Origin: Mycobacterium sp. E2479 | GTDB lineage: Bacteria; Actinomycetota; Actinomycetes; Mycobacteriales; Mycobacteriaceae | Assembly: GCF_001667925.1 (NCBI RefSeq) | Contig: NZ_LZJR01000068.1 | Coordinates: forward strand, 84,624-148,623 | DNA: 64,000 bases | Reading direction: 5' to 3' | In this document: positions 53,765 to 63,766 of the stretch, piece by piece | How positions within the stretch are numbered: position 1 is the first letter of the stretch | How the letters are laid out: each line of letters begins with the position of its first letter | Notes under the pieces: model-generated | Database searches by the model: none | What the model was told of the DNA's origin: nothing | The model's input: the letters and a program-made list of their open reading frames with translations, nothing else | Made by a program: the position numbers and the translations under genes

Positions 53765-54583
53765 ATGACATTCGCCGCGCAGTACGGGCCGTGGGCGCTG
53801 GTGGCCGGCGCCTCTGATGGTGTGGGTGCGGCGTTCGCCGAACAGCTCGCCGAGCGCGGCGTCAACGTGGTACTGCTGGCCCGCAGGCATGCCGTTCTGG
53901 ATCGCGTCGCGGCCGACATCGAGACCAAGACGTCTGTGCAAACCCGCACCGTCGCAATTGATCTGGCCCAACCCGGCGCGGCCGCGGCGGTCGCCGAGGC
54001 AACCGGTGACCTGGAGATCGGCACGCTCGTGTACTGCGCCGGCGCCGATCCCGACTTCAAACCGTTCCTTGCCAATCCCATCGATGCCGCCGAAGCAATG
54101 GTGCAGCGCAACTGCATGGTGCCCATGCAGCTGTGCCACCATTTCGCGCCCGCGATGGTCGCGCGAGGCAGCGGCGGCATCGTCATCTTCGGCTCCGGCG
54201 CTGGGCTGGTCGGCGGACCGAACATGGTCGCCTACGGCGCCTCGAAGGCGTTCGACATGGTCTTCGCCGAGGCGCTGTGGGCCGAACTGCACGACAAGGG
54301 TGTGCACGTCTTGGGCCTCATCCTGGGCAAGACCAACACACCGGCACTGCGCGAACTCGAATACAGCCGCGGCCAGATCGCGTCCCCCGACGAGGTCCCG
54401 TCGGATGCCGCAGCCGTGTCCGACGTCATCGCCGAGGCATTCGAGAACCTCGGCAACGGCCCTACCCTGCTAGTGGGCGACACCATGCGCGCCGCCGCGC
54501 AACTGCTGGCCTCGCTGGACCGCAATCAGGCTGTTGAGCTGTTCGCCCAGGCCACCGCCGCGGCCATGGCCCCGGACGCGTAG
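53765..54583 (+). CDS. SDR-family oxidoreductase
   Basis: A 272-residue classical SDR (GASDGVGAAFA, YCAGADPDF, catalytic SGAGLVGGPNMVAYGASK). It begins on the base after the SnoaL stop, so it is translationally coupled, and is the last gene of the IclR-adjacent operon. The ketone/alcohol substrate is unknown. The downstream gap to the exchanger gene (251 bases) shows no further gene. Confidence 0.87.
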   Translation: MTFAAQYGPWALVAGASDGVGAAFAEQLAERGVNVVLLARRHAVLDRVAADIETKTSVQTRTVAIDLAQPGAAAAVAEATGDLEIGTLVYCAGADPDFKPFLANPIDAAEAMVQRNCMVPMQLCHHFAPAMVARGSGGIVIFGSGAGLVGGPNMVAYGASKAFDMVFAEALWAELHDKGVHVLGLILGKTNTPALRELEYSRGQIASPDEVPSDAAAVSDVIAEAFENLGNGPTLLVGDTMRAAAQLLASLDRNQAVELFAQATAAAMAPDA

Positions 54584-54834
54584 GAACACGAGGGGAACCG
54601 CGACCGTTCGCTGTGCGTCCTACCAGATGTGGCGAGGTTTGCCGAAGTTCGAAATCAGGACGGCCCAACTCTTGGTGTGTAGTGCTCTGTACAGCAAATA
54701 TAGGCCCGCGGATACGGCTTCATGGCGCACCCGGTGCGTTGCTGACCGTGCCCGCCGCGGGTAGCTTGGGTAACCGGTTCGCCACGGCAACCGAGTCAAG
54801 TAACCACCCGGTCGCCACCCCGCGAAGGATGACG

Positions 54835-56133
54835 ATGCTCGCCACAGACAGGCCCGCAGCCACCGTCTCGACCACGGCAAGCTGGCGGCGTCGCACACTG
54901 AGCCGTTCTGGATTGATCACCGGCGCATTCGTCGTCCCGGCCGTCGTCGTCCGCAGCGCCGGACTGAATGTGGGCGCGGTGCTCGCCTTGCTGATCTTCG
55001 GGGCAGCGGTGGTGGCGGCCAGCTTCTTGCTGGCGTGGGCAGCCGAGGCCGCGCAGATCGATGTCTCCGGCGGACTGGCCACGGCGGTGCTCGCCCTGAT
55101 CGCGGTGCTGCCCGAATACGCCGTCGACCTTTACTACGCGTTCGTATCCGGTCACAACGCGGATTACGCGCAATACGCCGCCGCCAACATGACGGGGTCC
55201 AACCGGTTGTTGATGGGTCTGGGTTGGCCGGTCGTGGTGCTGGTGAGCATCCTGGTCGCGCGCAAGTCCGGCTCGGCGAAGCCCACCGGTTTGACGCTGG
55301 ACCCAGCAAACCGGGTCGAACTCGGATTCCTGTTGATCGCCGGCGTCCTCGCGTTCGTGATACCGGCCAGCGGCCAGATCCAGTTGGGGCTGGGGCTGGC
55401 GTTGCTGGCCTGGTTCGGGTTCTACCTCTACAAGATCAGCCACGGTGAGGTCGAAGAGCCCGACCTGATCGGCACCGCCGCCGCGCTGGGCGACCTGCCC
55501 GACGGCAGGCGGCGCGGCGCGGTAATCGGTCTGTTCTTGGTGTCGGGCGCGGTGATCCTGCTGTGCGCCAAGCCGTTTGCCGACAATCTGGTCGCCGCCG
55601 GCGCCGAACTCGGCGTCAATCGCTTCCTGCTGGTGCAATGGCTGGCGCCGCTGGCCTCCGAGGCACCGGAATTCATCATCGCGACCATCTTCGCCGCCAG
55701 GGGCAAGGGCACGGCGGCCGTCGCCACCCTGATCTCCTCCAAGGTCAATCAGTGGACCCTGCTGGTCGGGTCATTGCCGATCGCGCACCTGCTGGGCGGG
55801 GGCGGGTTCTCCCTGCTCCTGGATTCCCGCCAGGTGGAGGAGGTGCTGCTCACCGCCACCCAAACGATGATGGGCGTGGCGCTGATCCTGGCGCTGCGGT
55901 TCCACCGGGCGACCGCGTGCACCCTACTCGGGTTGTTCGTGGTTCAGTTCCCGATCTTCTCGACAGAGGGGCGGCTGCTGCTCTGCGGTGTCTACACAGC
56001 GGTGGCCATCGCCGGGCTGGTCATCAACCGGCGCCACATCGCCGCCACGCTGAGGGCGCCGTTCTTCGGCACGGCCATTCGGCACAGCGGTCACCCCCAC
56101 CACAACGCGCAACACCCCATCCACCCCGCGTAG
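54835..56133 (+). CDS. Ca2+/cation antiporter-family (CaCA, YrbG-like) membrane exchanger
   Basis: A 432-residue protein with about ten or eleven hydrophobic segments and the two CaCA alpha repeats: VLPEYAVDLYYAFVSG...NMTGSNRLLMGLGW (about 95-140) and APLASEAPEFIIATIF...ISSKVNQWTLLVGS (about 270-310). These carry the acidic and Asn/Ser residues that bind the cation. Function is exchange of Ca2+ or another cation against Na+ or H+. ATG 54835 has GAAGGA upstream; ATG 54829 overlaps that site. A His-rich C-terminal tail (HSGHPHHNAQHPIHP) could bind metal. No regulator or partner gene is adjacent. Confidence 0.85.
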   Translation: MLATDRPAATVSTTASWRRRTLSRSGLITGAFVVPAVVVRSAGLNVGAVLALLIFGAAVVAASFLLAWAAEAAQIDVSGGLATAVLALIAVLPEYAVDLYYAFVSGHNADYAQYAAANMTGSNRLLMGLGWPVVVLVSILVARKSGSAKPTGLTLDPANRVELGFLLIAGVLAFVIPASGQIQLGLGLALLAWFGFYLYKISHGEVEEPDLIGTAAALGDLPDGRRRGAVIGLFLVSGAVILLCAKPFADNLVAAGAELGVNRFLLVQWLAPLASEAPEFIIATIFAARGKGTAAVATLISSKVNQWTLLVGSLPIAHLLGGGGFSLLLDSRQVEEVLLTATQTMMGVALILALRFHRATACTLLGLFVVQFPIFSTEGRLLLCGVYTAVAIAGLVINRRHIAATLRAPFFGTAIRHSGHPHHNAQHPIHPA

Positions 56134-56228
56134 CGCCGGCGCCAGCAAACGGGCAATACCCACGCTTCGGCCCGGCGGGGGGCCTATCCTTAGCGACTGG
56201 GCGTGCGGCCCGAAACGGTGGTGCTCAT

Positions 56229-59200
56229 ATGACGGCGGCGGAAGCAGCGTGTTCGGCGTGTGGCATAACGCTGCGCGCCACCGCAAAGTTCTGCGATGAG
56301 TGCGGTGCACCGACGGCGATTTCGCCCAAGCCGGCCGAATACAAGCAAGTGACGGTACTGTTCGCCGACGTCGTGCGCTCGATGGATATCGCCGCTGCGG
56401 TGGGCGCCGAACGGCTGCGCGAGATCATGGGCGAACTCGTCGAACGCGCAGCGGCGGTGGTCCAACGATTCGGCGGCAGGGTGGACAAGTTTACCGGCGA
56501 CGGCATCATGGCAGTGTTTGGAGCGCCGGTTGCGTTGGAAGACCACGCTTTTCGCGCATGCCTGGCGGCGCTGGGCATCCAGGACCAGGCGGGGCGCATC
56601 GCGGGTGAGCTCGCGCTCAAAGACGCGGTCGAGCTGCGGCTGCGGGTAGGCCTGAATTCGGGCCAGGTAATTGCCGGCGAAATTGGTTCGGGTGCTTTGG
56701 GCTACACCGCGATAGGCGAGCAGGTCGGAATGGCGCAGCGGATGGAATCGATCTCGCCCCCGGGCGGGGTGATGCTCAGCGAGTCAACGGCGCGGTTGGT
56801 CGAGGATGCCGCGACCCTGTCCGAGCCGGAGATGGTGCACATCAAGGGCGTGCGGGATGCGGTGGCGGCTCGCCGTTTGATCGCCGCGAAAAGCGAACAG
56901 CGCCACAGGAAAGACCCGCAGTTGGTCGGGCGAACGTGGGAACTCAACACCATCGCCGGGATCCTCGATGAGGCAATCACTGGGGCAGGATGCCTCATCG
57001 GTGTCGTCGGACCGCCCGGCATCGGCAAAAGCCGCACAGTTCGCGAATCGATGGCATTGGCGAAATGCCGTGGCATGGATGTCATTACAACGTTCTGCGA
57101 ATCCCATACCAGCGATATTCCCTTCCACGCGGTGACAGGGCTGTTGCGCGCCGCGCTCGGGCTCGAGGAGCTTGGCAGCGAGACCGCCAGGGCGCAGCTG
57201 GAATCCCGCTTTCCCGATGCCGACGCTGAGGATCTCTGGCTCCTCGCCGACCTGCTCGGGATCGCGGACCTTGCGGTAGCGGCGCCCAACATCGAGGGCG
57301 ACGCCCGGCGGCGCCGGCTCACGGCTTTGGTCACTGCCGCGTGGGTGAATCGCCGTGGGTCAGCGCTGTATGTCATCGAGGACGCCCATTGGATGGACGA
57401 GGTCAGCGAGTCGATGCTGGCCGACTTCCTGACGGTGATCAGGCAGACCCGCTCGATGATGCTGATCACCTACCGCCCCGAGTACCAGGGCGCGCTGGCC
57501 ACGATCCCCGGCGCTCAGACAATCGCGCTACGGCCGTTGAACACCGCGCAAACGGTGGAGCTGATAAGCGAATTGCTAGGCACCGATGCCTCAACGCGGG
57601 GGCTCGCCGAGGTGATCTCCGAACGTGCCTGCGGTAACCCGTTTTTCGCCGAGGAGATCGTGCGCGACCTTGCGGAGCGCGGATCCATTCGCGGGGAGCG
57701 CGGCTGCTACCAACTCGTCGGTGAGGTCGCCGACGTCACGGCCCCACCCACATTGCACGCCGTCATCGCCGCCCGCATCGACCGTCTCAGCTTCGCGGCC
57801 AAACGCACGCTCTGCGCCGCCGCCGTGATCGGGTCACGGTTCAGCCCGGACCTGGTGACCGCCCTGGGCGTCGACCCGGTCCTCGATGAGCTCGTCAGGG
57901 GCGAGCTGATCGATCAGGTCGGCTTCACCCCGAGGATCGAGTACGCGTTTCGGCATCCCCTGATCCGCTTCGTCGCCTACGAGTCGCAACTGAAGTCGGA
58001 TCGAGACGAATTGCACCGTCGGCTAGCCGCACTGATCGAGCAGCGTGATCCGGAGTCGTCGGACGAAAACGCCGCAATGATCGCCGAACACCTGAAAGCG
58101 GCGGGCAATCTCCGCGCAGCGTTCGACTGGTACATGCGCGCGGGAACCTGGTTGACCCACCGTGATCTCGCCGCGGCACGGGCAAGTTGGCGGCACGCGC
58201 GCGATGTCGCGGACCGCCTGCCCGAAAACGACGCCGACCGCGAGGCATTGCGAATCAACCCGCGGACGCTGTTGTGCGCGAGCGCGTGGCTGACCGGCGG
58301 CACCATGGCCGACACCGGGTTCGAAGAACTGCGCGACCTTGCCACCGCGGCCGGCGACAAAGTTTCGCTGGCGATGGCCATGGCCGGATGGCTGCCTGCA
58401 CTGATCGTGCACGCCCGATTCGACGAAGCCGGGCGGTTGGCTTCCGAACTCGAGGACCTGCTCGACTCGATCGGCGACCCGACGTTGATCCTCGGGCTGC
58501 TCTATGCGGCGATGCCCGCGAAGATGCAGCGCGCCGAGTTGACCGAAACCATCCGCATCGCGCAACGGACGATCGAGCTGGCCGACGGTGACGCCACCAA
58601 GGGCAACCTGATCATCGGTTCCCCGCTCACGGGAGCGATCATGCTTCGGGGTTGTACGCGTTGCCTCCTCGGCGACCCGGACTGGAAGACCGACGTCGAT
58701 CAAGCCCTGCAAATGGTCCGCGCGTTCGAACCCTCCCTGCGCGCGATCATGTTGCTGTTCAAGTACAACCTGATTCCGCTCGGGGTCTGGTTGCCGGATG
58801 CCGCCTCAGTGCGGGAGACGACCGAGATGCTGGAGATCGCGGAGCGATCCGGCGACGATCTCACCCTGGCCTGCGCCCAGTACGTCCACGGTGTCGCCCT
58901 CGTGGTCCACGACCCGACCCGCCGCGAAGAGGCTTTCGCCCTGCTCGCCGCCGCCCGCGAGGCCGCGCTGCAGGAACGGTTCACTATGGGAGCGGCCACG
59001 CTGGTGAACTACTTTGTCGCCAACGAGAAGTTGCGCACCGGCGACCCCGACGGCGCGATCGAGCTGTTGCGCCCTAGCGTCGAGGACCAATACGCGAGGC
59101 CTGAGCACGTGATTGTCGGGGCCACCACCGCGGCGCTGGTGAAGGCGCTGGTGCGCAGAGGCCGCCCGGCGGACCTGCTGGAAGCGCAAGCTGCCATCGA

Positions 59201-59390
59201 CCGGCTCGCGGCTCTTCCGATCGAACCGGGATTCGTCCTGCACGATCTCTGGCTGCTATCGATGCGGGCAGCCGTGGCCCAGGCGCAGGGCGACGAAGCC
59301 GCATATCGCGACCACCGCGACCGCTACCGGAACATGGCGAATTCGCTTGGCTTCCAGGGGCACATCGCCTTGGCCGAGGCCATGGAGTAA
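56229..59390 (+). CDS. zinc-ribbon / class III cyclase / AAA-type ATPase-TPR signalling protein
   Basis: 1053 residues. The N-terminus has a double-cysteine ribbon (Cys8, Cys11, Cys22, Cys25). A class III cyclase domain follows at about 38-220, with metal Asp47 (FADVV) and Asp91 (TGDGIMAVFG), and GYTAIGEQVGMAQRM with the probable transition-state Arg171. Next is a predicted NTPase of the AAA/NB-ARC kind with Walker A GPPGIGKS (261-268) and Walker B YVIEDAHWMDE. The last 500 residues are helical TPR-like repeats. The cyclase-plus-ATPase layout is known in mycobacteria; ligand and output are unclear. There is no transmembrane segment. Confidence 0.9.
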   Translation: MTAAEAACSACGITLRATAKFCDECGAPTAISPKPAEYKQVTVLFADVVRSMDIAAAVGAERLREIMGELVERAAAVVQRFGGRVDKFTGDGIMAVFGAPVALEDHAFRACLAALGIQDQAGRIAGELALKDAVELRLRVGLNSGQVIAGEIGSGALGYTAIGEQVGMAQRMESISPPGGVMLSESTARLVEDAATLSEPEMVHIKGVRDAVAARRLIAAKSEQRHRKDPQLVGRTWELNTIAGILDEAITGAGCLIGVVGPPGIGKSRTVRESMALAKCRGMDVITTFCESHTSDIPFHAVTGLLRAALGLEELGSETARAQLESRFPDADAEDLWLLADLLGIADLAVAAPNIEGDARRRRLTALVTAAWVNRRGSALYVIEDAHWMDEVSESMLADFLTVIRQTRSMMLITYRPEYQGALATIPGAQTIALRPLNTAQTVELISELLGTDASTRGLAEVISERACGNPFFAEEIVRDLAERGSIRGERGCYQLVGEVADVTAPPTLHAVIAARIDRLSFAAKRTLCAAAVIGSRFSPDLVTALGVDPVLDELVRGELIDQVGFTPRIEYAFRHPLIRFVAYESQLKSDRDELHRRLAALIEQRDPESSDENAAMIAEHLKAAGNLRAAFDWYMRAGTWLTHRDLAAARASWRHARDVADRLPENDADREALRINPRTLLCASAWLTGGTMADTGFEELRDLATAAGDKVSLAMAMAGWLPALIVHARFDEAGRLASELEDLLDSIGDPTLILGLLYAAMPAKMQRAELTETIRIAQRTIELADGDATKGNLIIGSPLTGAIMLRGCTRCLLGDPDWKTDVDQALQMVRAFEPSLRAIMLLFKYNLIPLGVWLPDAASVRETTEMLEIAERSGDDLTLACAQYVHGVALVVHDPTRREEAFALLAAAREAALQERFTMGAATLVNYFVANEKLRTGDPDGAIELLRPSVEDQYARPEHVIVGATTAALVKALVRRGRPADLLEAQAAIDRLAALPIEPGFVLHDLWLLSMRAAVAQAQGDEAAYRDHRDRYRNMANSLGFQGHIALAEAME

Positions 59391-59432
59391 CCCGCCATCG
59401 CCCGGAATTGCGCTGCGTATACGGTCCCAGGT

Positions 59433-60269
59433 ATGAATCGAGTGTCGGTGATCACCGGCGGCGCGGGCGGCATGGGGCTGGCCACAGCGAAAATCGTGGG
59501 CCGCGACCACGCCGTGGTGCTTTGCGACGTCAGGCAGGACCGGCTGGCCGCCGCGGCCACAACCCTGCAAGACCTCGGGATCGCTCCGACGGTCGTCGAC
59601 TGCGACGTGACCGATCGGCGCGCCGTCGCCGACCTGCTCGGGACCGCCAACAACCTGGGGACCATCGTCTCCGTCATCCACACCGCGGGGGTCAGCCCGA
59701 GCATGGGTGCTGCCGGCTACATCGTGCGGACCAACGCGGTCGGCACCGTCAACGTCAATGAGGAATTCTTCGCGGTCGCCGGCGAAGGCGCGGCGATCGT
59801 CAACGTGGCGTCGATGGCGGCGCACATGCTGCCGGCGGAAATTGTTCCAGCAGACCAATTTCCCCAGGCGCTGAAGGACACTGACGCGTTCATGGACGCC
59901 ATGTTGGCGGCGTGCAGCATTGCTCCCGAGGAAGCGCGGTCGGGTATCGCCTACGCCGTGAGCAAGACCTTTGTGAAGTGGTACAGCCAGTCGCAAGCGG
60001 AGCGATTCACCACCCGCGGGTTGCGCATCGTCTCGGTGTCGCCGGGGTCGACCGACACCGAGATGGGCAGGCTCGAGGAGCAGGCGGGCGCGGGCGCGAT
60101 GGTTGCCAACGCCGCCGTCCCGCGGTGGGGTAAGCCGGAGGAGATGGCCGAGCTGCTCGCCTTCTGCGCCAGCGAGAGGGCGGGATACCTCACCGGCACC
60201 GACATTCTCAACGACGGTGGCGTGATCGCCTCGATGACCGAACGGGCCAGGGTGGCCGCCGGCGGCTAG
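59433..60269 (+). CDS. SDR-family oxidoreductase
   Basis: A 278-residue classical SDR with TGGAGGMGLATA, HTAGVSPSMGA and catalytic IAYAVSK after ASMAAHMLP. A longer loop separates the Ser and Tyr regions (MLAACSIAPEEA), as in a subset of mycobacterial SDRs. ATG 59433 has no strong Shine-Dalgarno. It sits 42 bases after the cyclase/ATPase gene and is convergent with the flavin monooxygenases; it may share a role with them, but this is not shown. Confidence 0.83.
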   Translation: MNRVSVITGGAGGMGLATAKIVGRDHAVVLCDVRQDRLAAAATTLQDLGIAPTVVDCDVTDRRAVADLLGTANNLGTIVSVIHTAGVSPSMGAAGYIVRTNAVGTVNVNEEFFAVAGEGAAIVNVASMAAHMLPAEIVPADQFPQALKDTDAFMDAMLAACSIAPEEARSGIAYAVSKTFVKWYSQSQAERFTTRGLRIVSVSPGSTDTEMGRLEEQAGAGAMVANAAVPRWGKPEEMAELLAFCASERAGYLTGTDILNDGGVIASMTERARVAAGG

Positions 60270-60314
60270 ACGAGGTAGCGCGGCTTCTAGGCGGGGGCGC
60301 GGGACTCGCTTTGG

Positions 60315-61880
60315 CTAATCCCCGGCGCCGATGCCGACTTTCGTCAGGTCGGCACCATCACGCATCGCGCCGTGGCTCCACTCCCGTGGCCGCAGCCGCC
60401 AGGTCCGGCGTGCGTACTCCAGTTCGGTATAGGGCCATTGGGTGACGATTCGGCCGGACGGCGACCGGAAGTAGCTGTCGCACTGCGTCCAGATGGTGCG
60501 CTCCAGGTCCGCGGAAAGTGCGTCGTTGTACCGCTTTTCGGCCTCCGGTCGCACGTCGAGGTATCCGCCGCGGCGCGCCAGGCGGCTCACTGCGCTGGCG
60601 ACCAGTCGCGCCCCGGCCTCGAGGATGTAGACGATGGAGTTGCCGCCCTGGTTGGTGTTAGGGCCGTAGAGCATGAAGAAATTGGGGAATCCGCTGACCG
60701 CGACCCCCAGGTAGGCGGACGGGTCATCGCCCCAGTGCTGGTGCAACCGGAGTCCGCCGGCGCCGACGACGTCGATGCCGGAGAGGTACCGGGACGTCTC
60801 GAAACCGGTGGCCAGCACGATCGCGTCGATGTCGACTTCGGTGCCCGCCGAGGTGATCACCGAAGTCCGGCCGATGCGCGCGATGGGTTCGGTGACCAGT
60901 TCGACGTTGTCGCGCTGCAAGGCCCGGTAATAGTCATCGCCCAGCAGCACCCGTTTACACCGGAACGGATAGTCCGGTGTCAGCGCCCGGCGCAGCGGCT
61001 CGTCGTCGACCGTGCGCTCCAGGAATGACGTCGCGATCTGGGTGCGCGCCGTCACCACGGGGTCGTCGGCGAAGGTCGCGGTGTTGTCGTGCTGAAACTT
61101 CCAGATCTGCCAGCGGGTTCGGCGCAACGCCAGGACGTTGCGTTTGAAGCGGGCCAATTCGGTTGCGCTATACGGGCGGTCGTCCTTGGGTACCATCCAT
61201 GGCGGAGTGCGTTGGAAGACGGTGACCTGCCCGGCGATCTTCGCCAGCTCGGGCACGAGCTGTACCCCGCTGGCGCCGGTGCCGATGACCGCGACGCTTC
61301 GGCCGGCCAGATCGAGGTCATGATCCCATTGCGCGGTGTGCAGCACCGCGCCGCCGAAGTCGCTCAGCCCGTCGATATCGGGGAGCTTGGCCGAACCGAA
61401 CAGGCCCACCGCACAGACGACGACGTCGGCGATCAGGATGGCACCTTGCCCGTTCCGCGTGAGCTCGCAGTGCCATACCCCGGCATGCGGGTCCCAGCGC
61501 ACACAGCGCGCCGTGGTGTCGAGCAGCAGATGGCGACGCAGGTCGAAATCGTCGGCCACCGATTCGAGGTAGGCCAGTATTTCGGCCTGCCGCGCATAGG
61601 TACGGCTCCAGGATTTGTTGGGGGCGAAGGAAAACGAGTACAGATGGCTCTGGATGTCGCAGGCGGCGCCTGGGTAGGTGTTGCGTCGCCAGGTGCCGCC
61701 CACACCGTCGCTGCCCTCGATGATCACCAGATCGTCTATGCCCGCGCGACGCAGCGCGACGGCCGCGCCCAGCCCGCCGAAGCCGGCCCCGATAATGGCC
61801 ACCTTCGGTCCGCGCCGACGCCGGGTCGCCGCCCGCATCCGCCCGATGGCGTAGAGCGATCGGGCTTTTCGGCTTGTCAC
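60315..61880 (-). CDS. Flavin-containing monooxygenase (Baeyer-Villiger-like), second of a pair
   Basis: A 521-residue flavoprotein with IIGAGFGG (FAD), the BVMO fingerprint FGGAVLHTAQW, and VIGTGASGVQ (NADPH). It lacks the roughly 70-residue N-terminal extension of its neighbour. The GTG at 61880 overlaps the neighbour stop (GTGA), so the two are translated as a coupled pair. An ATG at 61838 would give a shorter start. It likely oxygenates a ketone or a soft nucleophile; the paired arrangement suggests two steps on related substrates. Confidence 0.88.
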   Translation of the reverse strand: MTSRKARSLYAIGRMRAATRRRRGPKVAIIGAGFGGLGAAVALRRAGIDDLVIIEGSDGVGGTWRRNTYPGAACDIQSHLYSFSFAPNKSWSRTYARQAEILAYLESVADDFDLRRHLLLDTTARCVRWDPHAGVWHCELTRNGQGAILIADVVVCAVGLFGSAKLPDIDGLSDFGGAVLHTAQWDHDLDLAGRSVAVIGTGASGVQLVPELAKIAGQVTVFQRTPPWMVPKDDRPYSATELARFKRNVLALRRTRWQIWKFQHDNTATFADDPVVTARTQIATSFLERTVDDEPLRRALTPDYPFRCKRVLLGDDYYRALQRDNVELVTEPIARIGRTSVITSAGTEVDIDAIVLATGFETSRYLSGIDVVGAGGLRLHQHWGDDPSAYLGVAVSGFPNFFMLYGPNTNQGGNSIVYILEAGARLVASAVSRLARRGGYLDVRPEAEKRYNDALSADLERTIWTQCDSYFRSPSGRIVTQWPYTELEYARRTWRLRPREWSHGAMRDGADLTKVGIGAGD

Positions 61881-63676
61881 GGTCCATCCCCGGACCGGCG
61901 GACCAGCAGGCCTTCCAGGTTCCCGTCCGCCCGCCACTGCTGCAAAATGTCGGCGTATTCGGTGGGCGCGCCGAAGAAGAAGCTGCCCTGCCGAGTCTTG
62001 GCGTCGGCCTTGCCTTCCCGGTTGTAGTAGCCGGGCGTACACGTCTTGGCGCGCTCGGCACTCGCGACCGATCGGGCCACCACCGTGTCGACCCAGGCGG
62101 CTTCGGCGGCGGGTGCGGCTTCGATTTCGGTGATGCCTTCCGCGAGTGCGGTCGCGATGATCCAGGCGACGTGGCCGGCCTGCACATCGAGCAAGTAGGG
62201 AAAGTTCACCGTCAGCCCCGCCTGGGCGATGCTTTCGATGAAGCAATTCGGGAATCCGGTCGTACACAGGCCTTGAAAGGTGCGCACGCCATCGTCCCAG
62301 TGTTCGGTGAGCGTCACACCGTCACGGCCGATCAGCTCGAATCCGGTGCGGCGGCAGTAGTCGGTGCCCACCTCGAAACCCGTTGCGAAGATGAGACAGT
62401 CGAGTTCGTAGACCACGCCGTCGACCACCACGCCGGTTTCGGTGATGCGCTGCACCCCGCGACCCCGGGTATCGACCAGGGTGACATTGTCCCGGTTGAA
62501 CGTCTGCAGGTACTCGTCGTGGAAGCAGGGCCGCTTGCAGAAGTATCCGTACCACGGTTTGAGCGCCTCGGCGGTGGCGGGATCGCAGACGATCGCCGCG
62601 ACGCGCGCCCGGATCTCGTCCATTTTGGCGAAATCGGCCAGCTCGATATCGCGACTGCGCTGTTCGGGATCGGCGAGGCCGTCTGCATCCTGACGCATGA
62701 CGGGCAACTTGCGCGTGATGCTGGTCCAGGCGTCGGCGACCAGGTCCTGCTCGGCTTGGCCTCCGGCGGTGAGGATCTGAAAGTTCTGTATCCGCTCACG
62801 CTGCCACCCGGGCCGCAAGGTACTGGCCCACTGCGGATCGGTGGCCCGGTTGGCCCGGACGTCCACCGAGGACGGCGTGCGCTGAAAGACGTAGAGCCGC
62901 TGGGCGGCCGCGGCGAGGTGCGGTACGCACTGGATCGCCGTGGCGCCGGTTCCGATGATGCCGACGCGCTTGTCGGCCAGATTCTGCAGCTGCTCACCGG
63001 TGTAGGCGTAATCCCATCGGCTGGTATGGAACGCATGCCCACCGAAAGCGCCGAGTCCGTCGATGCCCGGCAACTTCGGTTTGGCCTGATAGCCGTTGGC
63101 CATGGAGACAAACCTGGCGCGCATTTCGTCGTTCCGGTTGGTGCGGATGATCCAGCGCGATTCGTCGGAATCCCAACGGATTTCCCGCACATCGGTCTGC
63201 AGGCAGGCGTCAGGGTAGAGATCGAAGTGCTCGGCGATGCGCCGGCAATGCGCGAAGATCTCCGGGCCCTTCGCATACTTTTCGGTGGGGGTGTAGCCCA
63301 GCTCCTCGAGCAGGGGCATGTACACGTACGACTCGACGTCACAAGCGATTCCGGGATAGCGGTTCCAATACCAGGTGCCGCCCACGTCGGCCGCCCGGTC
63401 GATCAGCCGCACGCTTGTGACGCCCAGCTGTCGAAGCCGCGCGCCGGTCAACAGCCCGCCGAATCCGGCGCCGACGATGGCGACGTCCACCTCGTCGGTG
63501 AGCGGCTCGCGGACCAGGTTCCCGTCCGACCACGGGTCTTCGGCATATCGGGCGAACGCGCCCGCCATCTCGACGTACTGCGCGATGCCGTCCGCGCGGA
63601 TACGCCGCGCGCGTTCTTCGGCGTACTTGCGTCGCAGCGCATCGACATCAAGTGCCTGGCCAACGGTCTCGGTCAC
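61877..63676 (-). CDS. Flavin monooxygenase, Baeyer-Villiger type, first of a pair
   Basis: A 599-residue BVMO with the N-terminal LRRKYAEERARRIRADG segment, AIVGAGFGG (FAD), the fingerprint FGGHAFHTSRWDYAYTG and the NADPH motif GTGATAIQ. It is similar in form to the 18144-19991 enzyme in the catabolic cluster, including the N-terminal extension. GTG 63676 has GGAACGCGAGG upstream. The adjacent gene at the right edge is TetR-like, with an operator candidate between, which suggests ligand-controlled expression. The substrate is unknown. Confidence 0.9.
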   Translation of the reverse strand: MTETVGQALDVDALRRKYAEERARRIRADGIAQYVEMAGAFARYAEDPWSDGNLVREPLTDEVDVAIVGAGFGGLLTGARLRQLGVTSVRLIDRAADVGGTWYWNRYPGIACDVESYVYMPLLEELGYTPTEKYAKGPEIFAHCRRIAEHFDLYPDACLQTDVREIRWDSDESRWIIRTNRNDEMRARFVSMANGYQAKPKLPGIDGLGAFGGHAFHTSRWDYAYTGEQLQNLADKRVGIIGTGATAIQCVPHLAAAAQRLYVFQRTPSSVDVRANRATDPQWASTLRPGWQRERIQNFQILTAGGQAEQDLVADAWTSITRKLPVMRQDADGLADPEQRSRDIELADFAKMDEIRARVAAIVCDPATAEALKPWYGYFCKRPCFHDEYLQTFNRDNVTLVDTRGRGVQRITETGVVVDGVVYELDCLIFATGFEVGTDYCRRTGFELIGRDGVTLTEHWDDGVRTFQGLCTTGFPNCFIESIAQAGLTVNFPYLLDVQAGHVAWIIATALAEGITEIEAAPAAEAAWVDTVVARSVASAERAKTCTPGYYNREGKADAKTRQGSFFFGAPTEYADILQQWRADGNLEGLLVRRSGDGP

Positions 63677-63711
63677 GGCCTCGCGTTCCTCTCCGTGGCC
63701 TCGACCTTATA

Positions 63712-63733
63712 ATCAATCGCTTGATCATATCAA
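63712..63733. promoter_or_regulatory. operator candidate of three alternating half-sites
   Basis: ATCAA-TCGC-TTGAT-CAT-ATCAA has three alternating copies of ATCAA/TTGAT, giving two overlapping palindromes (4-base and 3-base spacers) 35 bases upstream of the first monooxygenase. The region between this gene and the TetR gene is only 90 bases, so this is a good TetR target. Confidence 0.6.
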
Positions 63734-63766
63734 GGTGCGGCCACGCAGGAGGCCGATTGCGGGGGG

